Below, piece after piece: positions 35,501-44,988 of a DNA stretch of 64,000 nucleotides. The notes under the pieces were generated by a model. The model saw only the letters and a list, made by a program, of their open reading frames with translations, was not told where the DNA came from and searched no databases. Both the position numbers and the translations under genes were made by a program. The DNA comes from Cyanophora paradoxa (Eukaryota > Glaucocystophyceae > Cyanophorales > Cyanophoraceae). Location: contig QPMI01000482.1 in assembly GCA_004431415.1 (NCBI GenBank), positions 124,001 through 188,000 on the forward strand, given 5' to 3'. Position 1 is the first letter of the stretch; each line of letters starts with the position of its first letter.

Positions 35501-36579
35501 AGCAAAAGATGATTAAAAAGGATTGCATTCAGATGAAGACGCGAAAGCTTATTCCAAGTCTGCTTCCATTGAAGAAATATGTTGTTGATGGGAGACTACT
35601 CAAATTTTACAGAAGTCAAGGTTTTGTGGTGAGTAAAATTCATCGTGTTATTACGTACAAGCAGACTGCTTGGATGAGACCATATGTGGAAAAAAATGCC
35701 GAAATGCGACAGACCGCAACCTTAGATCATGTGCGAGATCTATTCAAACTGAAGACCAACGCGTTATACGGTAAAAACATGGAAAACGTGAGAAAGCATT
35801 GCGATGCGGAGCTTGTGACTGATAGTGTCAGACTGGCGAAAATTGGCGCACAACCAAACCTGTTGAAGCAAATCGTCAAATATGATGAGGATCTAGTATT
35901 CATCTCTAAACGTAAATCGCAAGTTAAGTTAAACAAACCAATATACAGTGGATTCAGCGTATTGGAAATGTCAAAACTACACATGTTCAAATTTTACTAT
36001 GAGCAATTGATACCGCTCTGGGGTCCGCGGTTTAAATTGCTTGCAACTGATACTGATTCGCTGATCCTTAGAATTGAGACAGATGATTTGTACGCTGATC
36101 TGAAAAATATAAGTCACCTTTTAGATGTTAGCAAATATCCGGAGTCACATCGATTCTTTGCAGGAATGTCGGACGAAGAAATTGCCACCATGAAGAAAGA
36201 ATCGACAGCCCTTGGCAATTTCAAAGATGAGTGCAATGGTAAGCAAATGGTAGAATTCATCGCGAACCGACCTAAGAGTTACTGGTATCAGATCGACAGT
36301 GGTAAGCAAGAGCGTCGATGCAAGGGGATTTCTAAAAGCTTTGCCGACCAGCTTACACGGGAAAGATATATTGATTGTGTTCTTGGTAAAGTTGTAGATG
36401 GACAGAAACAATACTTATCATGTGAAGTGAATGGAATTCGAGGGATGCGCTCAAAGAAACATCGTGTTTATGTGCAAGAAACCTCAAAACAGGCACTACA
36501 TTCGCTAGATACAAAACGCTGGCTTTGCGATAATGGCGTAGAAACAATGGCGCTTGGACACTGTCGCACTCGTATTTGA
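32546..36579 (+). CDS. Protein-primed family B DNA polymerase, split by one frameshift
   Basis: This is the replicative polymerase of the element, Polinton/virophage (pPolB) type. The first 484 codons hold an N-terminal region with NMCFTYSVLSAKFPVD and GHFVWIKNVSRMFA, a zinc-finger pattern CLACQKGF...H...C (about 33,733-33,800), and the exonuclease motif AYDFETLA (33,904). After the shift come CYICN and VWDHDHDTGEFKGAAC (endonuclease VII-like zinc site, about 34,175-34,255), NARGFDSHL, motif A DANSLYGYAM (35,272), motif B KTNALYGKNM and motif C TDTDS (36,050). Total length is one base short of a single frame; the shift maps to the AAAA run at 33,944. Upstream of 33,944 frame 1 is clean, and from about 33,952 the other frame continues the domain without loss. 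I read this as one gene of about 1,345 codons with a one-base loss. Confidence 0.92.
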
Positions 36580-36609
36580 AAAAAGAAGTTTGCAGCGAAC
36601 CTCCAAACA

Positions 36610-36897
36610 TTAGGCTGCTGAAACTACCTCAACCGATTGAGCACCAAACTTATCCAATAAAGTTAGAAGCAATTGTCTTTGCCGACGTCTATAATTACGA
36701 CATTGTTCCCTTTTACGTTCAATATTTCTTTCCTGATATTCATACGTCGCTTGTAGTTTGCGCTTACGAAATTCCTCATCTGAATGATAACGAGCTTTTA
36801 CCGCTGCTGATCGTTTCTTCTTCATCTCTTCTATTACTTCCGGAGACATAGACTTTGGAGGACGACCACGCTTGCGCAAACAGTTTTCCGCCTCCAT
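36610..36897 (-). CDS. Small basic AT-hook protein
   Basis: The 95-residue protein starts MEAENCLRKRGRPPKSMSPE. KRGRPPK is an AT-hook core for the DNA minor groove. The middle is a charged helix, RYHSDEEFRKRKLQATYEYQ followed by ERNIERKREQCRN. The helix resembles RYAEDEKFRNRRKEITRNYQ in the protein at 58,798, where the AT-hook is instead at the C terminus. It is convergent with the polymerase gene (30 bp apart) and divergent from the integrase. A role in packaging or transcription is possible; not determined. Confidence 0.7.
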   Translation of the reverse strand: MEAENCLRKRGRPPKSMSPEVIEEMKKKRSAAVKARYHSDEEFRKRKLQATYEYQERNIERKREQCRNYRRRQRQLLLTLLDKFGAQSVEVVSAA

Positions 36898-36974
36898 TAC
36901 AATATCACTTTATTATTAATCATAATCACAATCTTTTTAAGGCATATTCACGCGATATCCACCAAAAACTTTTT

Positions 36975-37922
36975 ATGTGTGTGACAATTAGAAGAATGTA
37001 CACGATAACAGCTCCACCGGGTGTCTGGCAAATTGATGTATTATTTATTGGTAGGTATCGTCTGTTTGCAGCGGTCGAGATTGCAACCCGTTTCGCTATC
37101 GTGCGAAAAATAGAAACATTCAAACAACTTCCAAAAATGATCGCGGAGCTACCAGGGATCTGGGGTTTCTCCGCCGACAACGGTTTTAACACAGCAGCAA
37201 TTCGGTCAATGGCCGAAGAGAACTCGTTGAAAATGCACACTGATGTTGCCAAAGATGACCACATTTCTAAAGGTAACAAACTTGGAATTATTGACAGGTT
37301 CGCTAGGACATTGCGAGCACTTATCCGAGCTGACACAGAAGCACGCGGATCACCACATTTCCTCTCACGCTTGCCTGCGATTTTGAAGGCGTACAATGAA
37401 ACAGCACACAATGCATTTGGTGAAGAGCGATCACCAACGTGGATGCGTGAAAATACACAGGTTGCCGAGCAGCTACATCAAGTTCGACAGCGACAGAACG
37501 ATATTGAACGAGAGAACACAAATATGCCTAAACCAGGTTCGGAGGTGAAGATACTTGAGCCTAAGCCAAGCGTGTTTGCAAAGGGTCTGGCGAAACCAAG
37601 CAAAGAGACCTACGTTGTTGCTGGCGTTGATAAGAACCGTGTTAGGTTAATTACAAAGCAAGGTGTGGAAATTTCTAGACGTGTTAAACCATCCGAGATT
37701 CGTGCGCCACAAGAACTACCTGACCAGTCTAAGATTGAAAGAGCGACTGCTAGATCGAAGCAAGATCGTCAGCTTCGGAGAGAGGGTCTCGTTGAAACGA
37801 AAACGTATGCGGGTCAAAACCGGAAGGATCGTGAGCTAAAAAAACTCGAAATTGCTGCTGAACCATTGCTCAGAGCAGGCGCCAAACCCGCTGGATATTA
37901 CGCAAAGAGAATTCGAAGGTAG
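36975..37922 (+). CDS. RVE-type (retroviral-like) integrase with DDD triad
   Basis: This is the integrase of the element, expected to insert its DNA into the host genome. The start MCVTIRRMYTITAPPG at 36,975 is preferred over the upstream ATG at 36,855 because the latter overlaps the divergent AT-hook gene. WQIDVLFIG and FSADNGF supply the first two catalytic aspartates. The third acidic position falls in LGIIDRFARTLRALI, where Polinton integrases usually have VERFNRTL, so Asp replaces Glu. A C-terminal SH3/chromo-like part includes GSEVKILEP and VVAGVDKNRVRLITKQG, followed by a basic tail ending AGYYAKRIRR. No N-terminal HHCC zinc site is visible. Confidence 0.88.
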   Translation: MCVTIRRMYTITAPPGVWQIDVLFIGRYRLFAAVEIATRFAIVRKIETFKQLPKMIAELPGIWGFSADNGFNTAAIRSMAEENSLKMHTDVAKDDHISKGNKLGIIDRFARTLRALIRADTEARGSPHFLSRLPAILKAYNETAHNAFGEERSPTWMRENTQVAEQLHQVRQRQNDIERENTNMPKPGSEVKILEPKPSVFAKGLAKPSKETYVVAGVDKNRVRLITKQGVEISRRVKPSEIRAPQELPDQSKIERATARSKQDRQLRREGLVETKTYAGQNRKDRELKKLEIAAEPLLRAGAKPAGYYAKRIRR

Positions 37923-37983
37923 AAGCGCGTGAATATGCCTTAAATATATTGCAATCTGTAGATGTAACGAAAAAGTCACAGAG

Positions 37984-38241
37984 ATGACCGATATCAACCT
38001 TCCGATATACGTTGCCTTTGCAATCCAGCAACACATTGAGTATCTTCTACTGAAACATTGCCGGAGGAGAATCCACCGACCCACCAACCACTATGTTCGT
38101 GTTTCCTTTGACAAACGAACCGATAAATGGAAAGCAGAAACCAAAATCAATGGTTGCAAGAAGATAATCGGTTATTATGATTCATTCGAAGATGCTTATA
38201 AAGATCAAACATCGAAATCACGGTTTAATTATAGGGAATAA
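37984..38241 (+). CDS. Small protein with AP2-like DNA-binding domain
   Basis: The 85-residue protein has a C-terminal half HYVRVSFDKRTDKWKAETKI followed by NGCKKIIGYYDSFEDAYKDQ. This fits the three-strand plus helix pattern of AP2 domains (GVR.D..R.KW.A.I...GK...LG.FD..EEA). Such domains occur in homing endonucleases and viral DNA-binding proteins. It lies 61 bp after the integrase on the same strand. The N-terminal half (MTDINLPIYVAFAIQQHIEY) is unassigned. Function is probably DNA binding, inferred from the domain pattern only. Confidence 0.6.
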   Translation: MTDINLPIYVAFAIQQHIEYLLLKHCRRRIHRPTNHYVRVSFDKRTDKWKAETKINGCKKIIGYYDSFEDAYKDQTSKSRFNYRE

Positions 38242-38259
38242 CACCCCTTTATCTTTTTA

Positions 38260-38652
38260 ATGGAACTCGAACTCGAAACGACAGAGGAAGAGTTAAATCT
38301 TGAAGACTGTTGGCCAGGCAGGAGTCAACTCACCCCAAGTCACTGCATCAGCTTTGGCATTTACAAGGGCGCAAGCTATTTGTGGATTGCAGCTTCTAAA
38401 CCAGAATATACTAGTTGGTTGCTTAGACAATCTTGGCTACCTGCTTTCGACCGGGCCGCTTTCTTGCGTGCACAAAGCGCAATAGAGCCGAAGTCACTCC
38501 AGAAGATTTATCAACTGAATAGACGCGGTCCGAGGTCACGGCTTCAAATATCAAAACCTGATATGAATGACCCCATTCAAGGAAAAGACGCATTAAAACT
38601 GCTCGACTCGCTCCGGCGTTGTATTCGGAGAAGACGCAATCGAACTCTTTGA
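38260..38652 (+). CDS. ExoX C-terminal-like small protein overlapping the packaging ATPase gene
   Basis: The 130-residue product contains SFGIYKGASYLWIAASKPEY followed by TSWLLRQSWL, matching the FGKYKG...DPGYL.WLL pattern of the small domain at the end of exodeoxyribonuclease X and related phage and viral proteins. The last 230 bases overlap the antisense 3' end of the packaging ATPase, so the real protein may end earlier or the two genes may truly overlap convergently. Only one copy exists because the 6.55 kb duplication starts to its right. Confidence 0.5.
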   Translation: MELELETTEEELNLEDCWPGRSQLTPSHCISFGIYKGASYLWIAASKPEYTSWLLRQSWLPAFDRAAFLRAQSAIEPKSLQKIYQLNRRGPRSRLQISKPDMNDPIQGKDALKLLDSLRRCIRRRRNRTL

Positions 38653-39127
38653 TATTCGAGAGAATTGACGAAAAGCATACATATTCGCAGTTTCTACGAA
38701 TTGTTGGACTGATTCCACATAGACGTTGCGTCGTTATAAAAAGGCTCATGTTATAATGACGGCCCGAAGTGAAGAGCTTTTGCATTAATCGGTCACTGTG
38801 GACGTTTACAAGATCATTATCGAGCAAGTCATCTAAAACAATTGCTATTTTTCGATCATCTTTCTTGCGTCGTCTTTCTTTTTGACGTTCTAAAAGTTCT
38901 TCAACCAAAACTGTATCCCATTCTTCATAAATATTGCTCTTGCGTGCTGTATCATTCCACTGTTCTGTAAATGCTGTTGTACTAAAGACGTAAATATCGT
39001 CTAGCTGATTTGCTACAGCATTTAATACGTGTTTTACGTAGGTGCTTTTTCCAGAATTCGTGGGTCCAACAAACAAGAACCGTTTAGGCAGTTTTATTTC
39101 CGTCGGATCAAACAATTTGATATCCAT
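38423..39127 (-). CDS. Packaging ATPase A (A32/FtsK-type), complete copy
   Basis: This is a DNA-packaging ATPase of the viral A32 group. Walker A is FVGPTNSGKSTYVKHVL near the start, Walker B IAIVLDDLLDNDLVN, and the sensor block ITTQRLCGISPTIRRN. Its 234 residues match the family's usual size. The start codon lies right next to the stop of the capsid gene upstream (39,129), so both are probably transcribed leftward together. A truncated second copy is at 46,401-46,697. The related ATPase B at 50,447 shares STTAFTxQ, NIYEEWD and TTIRRN/PTIRRN blocks. Confidence 0.9.
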   Translation of the reverse strand: MDIKLFDPTEIKLPKRFLFVGPTNSGKSTYVKHVLNAVANQLDDIYVFSTTAFTEQWNDTARKSNIYEEWDTVLVEELLERQKERRRKKDDRKIAIVLDDLLDNDLVNVHSDRLMQKLFTSGRHYNMSLFITTQRLCGISPTIRRNCEYVCFSSILSNIKEFDCVFSEYNAGASRAVLMRLFLEWGHSYQVLIFEAVTSDRVYSVDKSSGVTSALLRFVHARKRPGRKQVAKIV

Positions 39128-39128
39128 T

Positions 39129-40356
39129 TTAGAAGTTACTTACCTTAAGAGTAGACATTTGATATGAATTTATGACTAGAACATTGTGTCGAAGAACGTG
39201 GAAGTCAACAACAGCTGGGGCGGTGTTTGTACAGCCGGTCACAGTGAGGGAGCAATAGCTGCTGCTGGAATTGAAGAAATCGGTATAACCAAGAACAGCG
39301 TTGTGGAGGGAATCCTTTCCAGATTTCGAAAGCACAATACCATAGACATTTCCGTCTTCAAAACCAAGGGCTGAATTACCAGTTGTTGCTCCGCGATATT
39401 GAGTGGGAATGTGATAGCATGACGATACAAAACCAGAGATGGGCTTGTTGCTAATGTCGAGAGTTCGGTTGTTGTGCATAATCTCAAACGAATCAATCTT
39501 CAAAGCGTTTCCGTTGCCAGCAAATGAATTGTGGTTGTGAGTTCCCAGGTGAATCGCATTTCGCACTGTCATCAAAATTGCGTGCACAAGACCACTAACG
39601 TTAGCAAGTGATATTTCGACAGCGTTTCCTGCGTCGTCCGTCTTAAGCTGGCGTGAGCGCTTCGAAATGATCTCCGTGAAGGGAATTCGAATACCGCCAG
39701 ACTCATTCGCAGATTTAAGCATAGACTCTGCCTCTTCGCTAGGATATTCACGAATTGACAAACCAGGGCGCAATCCGTTAGTGTCGCGACAGCATCAGCA
39801 ACAGTTCCAATCACACCAGCCGAACGGAAGTCAATCTCGACGGTTGGCATATCTGCAAGTGCTAACAGAGGGAAGTACGAATTGTCCCAAAGCTGTGATG
39901 GGATCTTCAGCACGTACTCTCGGCTAGCATCAAGAATCTCGAGAGCTGCATCTTTTCCAAAGCCATAGCTGCTAGCAAATGCTTGGGCGGATGCAACACT
40001 ATTATCAATTAGCGCGTTCACTGTAAGCCAATCACCAGGAATTACCATTTTGAAAGATCCATGAACAAAGCGTACGTTTTCAATAAATGCACCAGCACCA
40101 TTAGGAAGAACCGAAGCGGCAGCTCCACCAGCGACTGTTACCTTAAAATATAGGGAGACGCCATTTAGAAGTTGCTTGCGCGGAAGGTCGAAAGCAGCAG
40201 TCTGTGCGAATCCGTATGAGTTGCCTCGCGGACGGATCGTCTCAAGGAAAGGCTTAAACTTTGGCTAACACCGACAGTTAGACCTGGCGATAGATAAAGC
40301 TCGTTCGATCCTTTGGTTGTTAGGAGCTCTTTCAGAGTAGTTCCTGCTTGCGCCAT
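39129..40356 (-). pseudogene. Major capsid protein A, copy 1, broken by two one-base deletions
   Basis: Same gene as the intact copy at 46,699-47,928. One-base losses near 40,264 (GGG to GG) and 39,743 (GGG to GG) split the frame into three pieces (40,356-40,165, then 40,048-39,572, then 39,773-39,129). Everything else is identical. These breaks look like sequence errors rather than decay; see the intact copy for the protein description. Confidence 0.85.
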
Positions 40357-40400
40357 TTGATATTATATTACAGAATATTTTCACGTATATTGTTGTAAAG

Positions 40401-41276
40401 ATGAAACTCCGCGTAAATGTTGATTCTAGAGATCGGTTCGAAGGCACGTCCTCGAATTTCAAAATTAATCTGCCTCGGGCGTTAGCAAACGTGAAGTCGG
40501 CTAGAATTGAATCGCTAGAACTTTTTCACAATATGTATAATCTAGCTGCTGATGCTTCAATAACAACCATTACGCTCGATCCTAGCAATGTAATTAAAAC
40601 CAGAACGAACCTATTTCGAGCTGGATCATATACTCCAACATCTCTTACGAATTATATGAACGTTCTTTTGAAAACACAACAATACAGTTATTTGGGGAGT
40701 ACTTACCAACGCAAGTTCTTAACGGTTTTTGATGATGTTTCAATGAAAATCACAATCTTGTGTGAATCGGAGTTTACTCTGACGTTTTCCACTCTTGAAC
40801 TCGCAAATCTGCTCGGCTTCACAAAGGCTGTTACAGATTCCGCAGAACAGCTGGATACTCCAATCACAGTTGATGCTGTTGATTATGCGTTTGCTATCGT
40901 TGGCGATATACCTGTTGATCTTCTTTATCATACTTATCTCTTCCTACATATCGATCAGATTCGTGGTTCGATTCACACAATAAATAACTGGACAAACACA
41001 TCGTTGGCAAAGATTCATATCGATGCGAAATTTGGAGAACTTATCAAATATACATCTGATGAACGTGTTCCTGTTTCCGTCGATCATAATTCTGAGTTAG
41101 AACAACTTGATGTGTCAATACGTTATTTTAATGGATTTACTGCAGCTATTAACACTGAATTCTCATTCGTTATCGAGTTCGAAATTGAAGATTCTTCATA
41201 TACCAAGGCATCACTTCGCTCGTCAATCAGAAACACAGATAGTGAGTTTCTTCCGTTTGATCGCAGTTTTGCTTAA
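40401..41276 (+). CDS. Penton / minor capsid protein A, copy 1
   Basis: The 291-residue protein begins MKLRVNVDSRDRFEGTSSNF, the INVDSRDR-type start common to penton-like minor capsid proteins of Polinton-like viruses and virophages. It continues with RIESLELFHNMYNLA, SYTPTSLTNYMNVLL, LLGFTKAV and YLFLHIDQIRGS, consistent with a single jelly-roll fold. It is identical to the copy at 47,973-48,848. It is divergent from the capsid gene with 44 bp between the start codons, so the two late genes share one short promoter region. Confidence 0.85.
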   Translation: MKLRVNVDSRDRFEGTSSNFKINLPRALANVKSARIESLELFHNMYNLAADASITTITLDPSNVIKTRTNLFRAGSYTPTSLTNYMNVLLKTQQYSYLGSTYQRKFLTVFDDVSMKITILCESEFTLTFSTLELANLLGFTKAVTDSAEQLDTPITVDAVDYAFAIVGDIPVDLLYHTYLFLHIDQIRGSIHTINNWTNTSLAKIHIDAKFGELIKYTSDERVPVSVDHNSELEQLDVSIRYFNGFTAAINTEFSFVIEFEIEDSSYTKASLRSSIRNTDSEFLPFDRSFA

Positions 41277-41346
41277 TTTCACTTTCGCGAATGCGCAGCC
41301 GAGGCAGCTTGTCTGTCGACTTTTTTCTTTTCCTTATTTAAAACAA

Positions 41347-41586
41347 ATGGTGCGTAGCACAAGTGGCTACTTGCCTTCGGCTTCTAGAAAACTTACAAAC
41401 TCACCCAATAAAAAGAATAATATTGAATTTTTGAGCGGTGATACTGAATCTTATCCTTTAGTTCGTCGGACTGCTGGTGGTGAGGGAGCATCTATCGATT
41501 TTGCTCTTACTGCTGAGCTGAGCTGTGAGCATTACACCCAAAAATTACCCCAATATAATTTGCCCCTTCAAGCAATATCCGCATGA
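41347..41586 (+). CDS. Small unknown virion-cassette protein, copy 1
   Basis: The 79-residue product MVRSTSGYLPSASRKLTNSP is followed by NKKNNIEFLSGDTESYPLVR. It starts 70 bp after penton A on the same strand. It is rich in Ser and basic residues at the N terminus. Its last codons run into the ATTACACCC-repeat zone, so the C terminus may be altered. I recognise no family. An identical copy is at 48,919. Confidence 0.45.
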   Translation: MVRSTSGYLPSASRKLTNSPNKKNNIEFLSGDTESYPLVRRTAGGEGASIDFALTAELSCEHYTQKLPQYNLPLQAISA

Positions 41587-41870
41587 TTCCCAGTAACCCA
41601 ATCCCCAATCTCAGTAAATCTCAGTAAGCCTCAGTCACAATCTATTTTATTTAATCGAAGTTATATCTAAAATCTAATCAATCGAAGTTATATGCATTAC
41701 ACCCAAATTTTACCGCATTTTATTTACGACATTCAGTAACAACGAGAGATTCCCGATGATACACCCAATATACCCATATTTCTCGATTGAATCCATAAAA
41801 ACAACAAACCATAACTAACACCCGTTACACTTTAAATTTTCCGATTGATTCACATTACACCCATGAGTTG
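41531..41870. repeat. ATTACACCC repeat zone between the two virus cassettes, copy 1
   Basis: TTACACCCA or TACACCCAA occurs four times in about 340 bp (41,531, 41,696, 41,758, 41,854), with CTCAGTAA repeats at about 41,610-41,630. This gene-free stretch separates cassette A genes from the first gene with the cassette-B promoter motif. It is repeated at about 49,103-49,443 in copy 2. Its nature (terminal repeat remnant, terminator or regulatory region) is unknown. Confidence 0.5.
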
Positions 41871-42313
41871 TAAGATGACATAATACCCATTTCACGGAAG
41901 AGATTAACGCGCTGTTGACATACATAATATCTTCCTTTCTCTTTTGTGTAATTCACCAAATCTTTCCACGGGTTTCTACACATCATATGTTTTTCATTCC
42001 ATGTTAAATACTTTCTCGGAACCAGAGTAACAGTTAAACCACTCGAACGATTTTTAAATTCCTCTTCTATTTCCTTTCGTTTTATTTTCAATTCGTCTAA
42101 TCGTTTTTCGCAATCTATGTGGTTTAATATCCTCGAATTTCCCTCATCTTCTTCTCTGTTTTCTTCTTCTTTGGCTCTCTCTAAATTCTGTTCCTCCCGG
42201 TGTTTCTCACAATAGACAGTATATCTTTGAGATTCATAGCTGAAAAAGTCATGGGATCTTCGAACTGTGCAGCATCCACAATCTTCATATGTTTCCGTCG
42301 TTTCCCACCCCAT
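41855..42313 (-). CDS. Unknown Cys-containing coiled-coil protein, copy 1
   Basis: The 152-residue protein starts MGWETTETYEDCGCCTVRRS, with paired cysteines (CGCC, later YCEKH) suggesting a small metal site. A strongly charged helix follows (EEQNLERAKEEENREEDEGN, then CEKRLDELKIKRKEIEEEFK). The C-terminal part reads PRKYLTWNEKHMMCRNPWKD. The upstream region carries CAAAAATTGACAGAG, the promoter-like motif of this half. No family recognised. An identical copy is at 49,428. Confidence 0.6.
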   Translation of the reverse strand: MGWETTETYEDCGCCTVRRSHDFFSYESQRYTVYCEKHREEQNLERAKEEENREEDEGNSRILNHIDCEKRLDELKIKRKEIEEEFKNRSSGLTVTLVPRKYLTWNEKHMMCRNPWKDLVNYTKEKGRYYVCQQRVNLFREMGIMSSYNSWV

Positions 42314-42362
42314 CGTTATTACTACCTCTCAAATTCCTTTTAAACTCTGTCAATTTTTGTCC

Positions 42363-42410
42363 CGATGCAAAAAATGACGCTCTTTTTTAAGAGTTTATAA
42401 CTTTGTAACC
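42363..42410 (+). promoter_or_regulatory. Promoter-like motif AAAAAATGACGC plus AT box (example site)
   Basis: GATGCAAAAAATGACGCTC is followed by TTTTTTAAGAGTTTATAAC and the RING gene start at 42,411. The same arrangement (AAAAAWTGAC, then a T/A-rich box 8-20 bases on) is found before the genes at 49,984, 55,723 (minus), 57,364 (minus), 42,313 and 49,886 (minus), 58,798, 59,426 (59,263-59,289), 62,830 and 63,198. It is absent from the polymerase-integrase half. Function as a promoter is inferred from position. Confidence 0.6.
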
Positions 42411-42876
42411 ATGGAACAATACCTTAACTTTTTCAAGCAAAACAACATAACCTATAAGGATGTTTCACATGTATTTGCGAAAAGTTTCGAAAGAGGATAT
42501 ATTATGATTGCACAGTTAGCAGTGAAAACACCAGAGATGGTTTATATTGCTCAATTGAAAAAAGACACGGCACCATGTTTCCGAATTCAGGGTTACATTA
42601 AAAATGCTGTGGTTGTTATCAAAAATGACGATTTCATAGTTTCTCCTGAATTCAAAGAGAACCATGTAAGAGATTTTCTTAGCCACCCATACAATTGTAA
42701 TGTTTGTCTCGATGATAAGGAAAATGGATAAGATGTGATACATGTAATGCTTCCGTTTGTTACAAATGTTGGCGGAAATGAGCATGAATACAAATAAGAA
42801 ATGTCCGGCATGCCGTAAAGATTTAGATTACCCGTTTATAATCCAAAATGGACTTAATACATTCGTTGTTGTCTAA
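42411..42876 (+). pseudogene. RING-finger protein, copy 1, frameshifted
   Basis: Same gene as 49,984-50,450. Copy 1 lacks one G near 42,728 (TGG for TGGG), which stops translation inside the RING before a second shift shared by both copies near 42,777. The upstream motif GATGCAAAAAATGACGCTC (42,363-42,381) is shared with other genes of this half. The N-terminal domain is described at the other copy. Confidence 0.7.
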
Positions 42877-42907
42877 ACTGTTATCGTCGTGGGTTCATTA
42901 CTAATTC

Positions 42908-43639
42908 TTATTGATTCTCTCTTTTTATCGCTCGTCTCTTAACAAACTTCTTAAAGCCCTTCATATCATCGTCTGTTAGTATTGCCCGATCAGTATATAT
43001 TTTTATATCATACCCTTGCAATCCAGTTATGACAGTTTGGTAATTGTAACCCCATAGTCTATGAAGTTCCTTGTAAGTCTTCTTATCGAGACCCCCATTA
43101 TACTCATCAAAGGCGCAATTGAACTCTTTTTCGTTCCCAAGAATATTGAAAAATACTACGAACTCAACATTTCGACGAATGGTAGTAGAAATAGAGCATA
43201 AACGTTGAGTATTAATAATTACTGTAATCGAATAATGACGGGCTGTCGTAATCAATTTAGAAAGGACAGCTGAATTATGCATATCCAAAGAAGAACCTAT
43301 CATATCGTCTAAGATTATAACCAAATTATTACGCTTCTCATTATTCTCAATTCGTTTCTTTTGCATGCTAATGAGTTTCACTACTACATTATCGTCCCAT
43401 TCCTCATAGATATTATCAGGATGCGTTATATCTCTGAATTGACCAGTAAACGCAGTAGAACTAAAGACTACAATCTGATCGATCTTATCCCTCAGTTCAT
43501 AAAGTAGATATTTGCAGTAAGTTGTCTTACCAGAATTGCTGCGCCCACATAATAAAAAACGCGTGCTTAATTTAACTGTTCTTGCAGGCTCAAACTCTGG
43601 GATGTCATTCAAATCAATATCCATTCCTGTGTTATCCAT
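42908..43639 (-). CDS. Packaging ATPase B, copy 1, C terminus shifted
   Basis: Same gene as 50,447-51,214. One T is missing from the run near 42,914, which changes the last residues and ends the protein at 42,908 instead of overlapping the RING stop. Walker A and B are intact. See the other copy for function. Confidence 0.85.
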   Translation of the reverse strand: MDNTGMDIDLNDIPEFEPARTVKLSTRFLLCGRSNSGKTTYCKYLLYELRDKIDQIVVFSSTAFTGQFRDITHPDNIYEEWDDNVVVKLISMQKKRIENNEKRNNLVIILDDMIGSSLDMHNSAVLSKLITTARHYSITVIINTQRLCSISTTIRRNVEFVVFFNILGNEKEFNCAFDEYNGGLDKKTYKELHRLWGYNYQTVITGLQGYDIKIYTDRAILTDDDMKGFKKFVKRRAIKRENQ

Positions 43640-43716
43640 TACAGTAATAAGATAAAAAACAAATAAACCCCTTACCTACTAATTTTGCGCTTCCTACTCT
43701 AACGAAAGAAAAGAAC

Positions 43717-44936
43717 TTTAAAAGTTCGAGACTTTCAGGGTAGAGATGTTGTAGCCATTGAGGACCATAACATTGTGTCGTAGGCATAGATGTCAACCTG
43801 AACAGGAGCCGCATCAGTGCATCCAGAAACAGTGAGATCCATGTAACTCGAGCTGCTGTTGAAGAAATCCTGGTAACCCATAACCGAGTTCCGAAGCGAA
43901 TCTTTTCCGGACTTGGAAAGAACAATTCCATAAACATTTCCAGACTCGAATCCGTAGGTGGTATTGCCCACAGTAACACCCTTGTAATGAGAGGAATGTG
44001 ATTGACAGCAGAGAGGAAACCGGAAATGGTTTGTTAGAGATATCAAGGGAGCGATTGTTGTGGAAGATCTGGAACTGATCGATTTTAACATCCGAAACAT
44101 GACCACAGAAATCAGAATGAGTGTAGGTGTTGAGTTTGTTCACCTCTCGAACAGTCATGAGAATCGAATGAACCAGACCGGAAACATTAGCAAGTGTAAC
44201 CTCGACCGATTCACCAGCATCAGCAGTTTTAAGCGCTCGGGTCTTCTTGTGGATGACCTCTGTGATCGGGATGCGAATGCCACCTTGTTCGTTTGCCATC
44301 TTTAGGAGTGTCTCAGCCTCAGCCGAAGCGATGTTTACGAATTGGCAGATCAGGGAGCAATCCGCAAAGGTAACAGATCCACCGCAGGAACTTTGACTAT
44401 CCAGCATCACGGAAATCCACCTCAATCGTTGGCATATCCGCCAGCGTACATAATGGAAAGTAAGCATCATCCCAGAAAGCAGCGGGGATTCTAACGATGT
44501 ATTCCATTGCTTCATCTGTGCTTTCACGATCTGTCTCTTTGAAGTAACGAGAGAAGCATACATGCTGCTCATGGTAGCGTGATCATTATCGACCAGGGCG
44601 TTTACAGTGATCCAATCACCAGGGATAATATACTTGAAACCACCATGAACGAAACGGACCTCATTAATAAAAGAAGAACCACCATTGGGAGGGTGCAGGC
44701 TACACCACCACCAGTGGCAATCTTGAAATAGAGCGAAACACCAGCAAGGAGTTGCTTGCGAGGTAGATCAAAGTAAGCGGTATTCTTGAAGCCAAAAGTG
44801 TTGCCTCGGGGACGAACTTGCTCGAGGAATGGTTTGTATTTGGGTTGGTTCCGATTTGGAGACCAGGGGAAAGATAAATTTGATCGGAACCGGGAGTTAC
44901 GAGGAGTTCCTTCAGGGTAGTTCCAGTGAGTGCCAT
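43717..44936 (-). pseudogene. Major capsid protein B, copy 1, broken by eight one-base deletions
   Basis: Same gene as the intact 51,294-52,520. Single-base losses near 43,784, 43,989, 44,029, 44,380, 44,399, 44,549, 44,688 and 44,844 (mostly G or C within short runs) fragment the frame. No other change was seen. The density of one-sided homopolymer losses argues for sequence error. Confidence 0.85.
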
Positions 44937-44988
44937 CTCTTATGTTTAAAATACCAAAAGAAATTTTTAAAATGCTTTATTAAACAGA

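Noticed and set aside
36975-37922. A retrotransposon as source of the integrase
   Set aside because: There is no reverse transcriptase, RNase H, gag or long terminal repeat nearby, and the neighbours are pPolB and capsid genes, as in Polinton-like elements.
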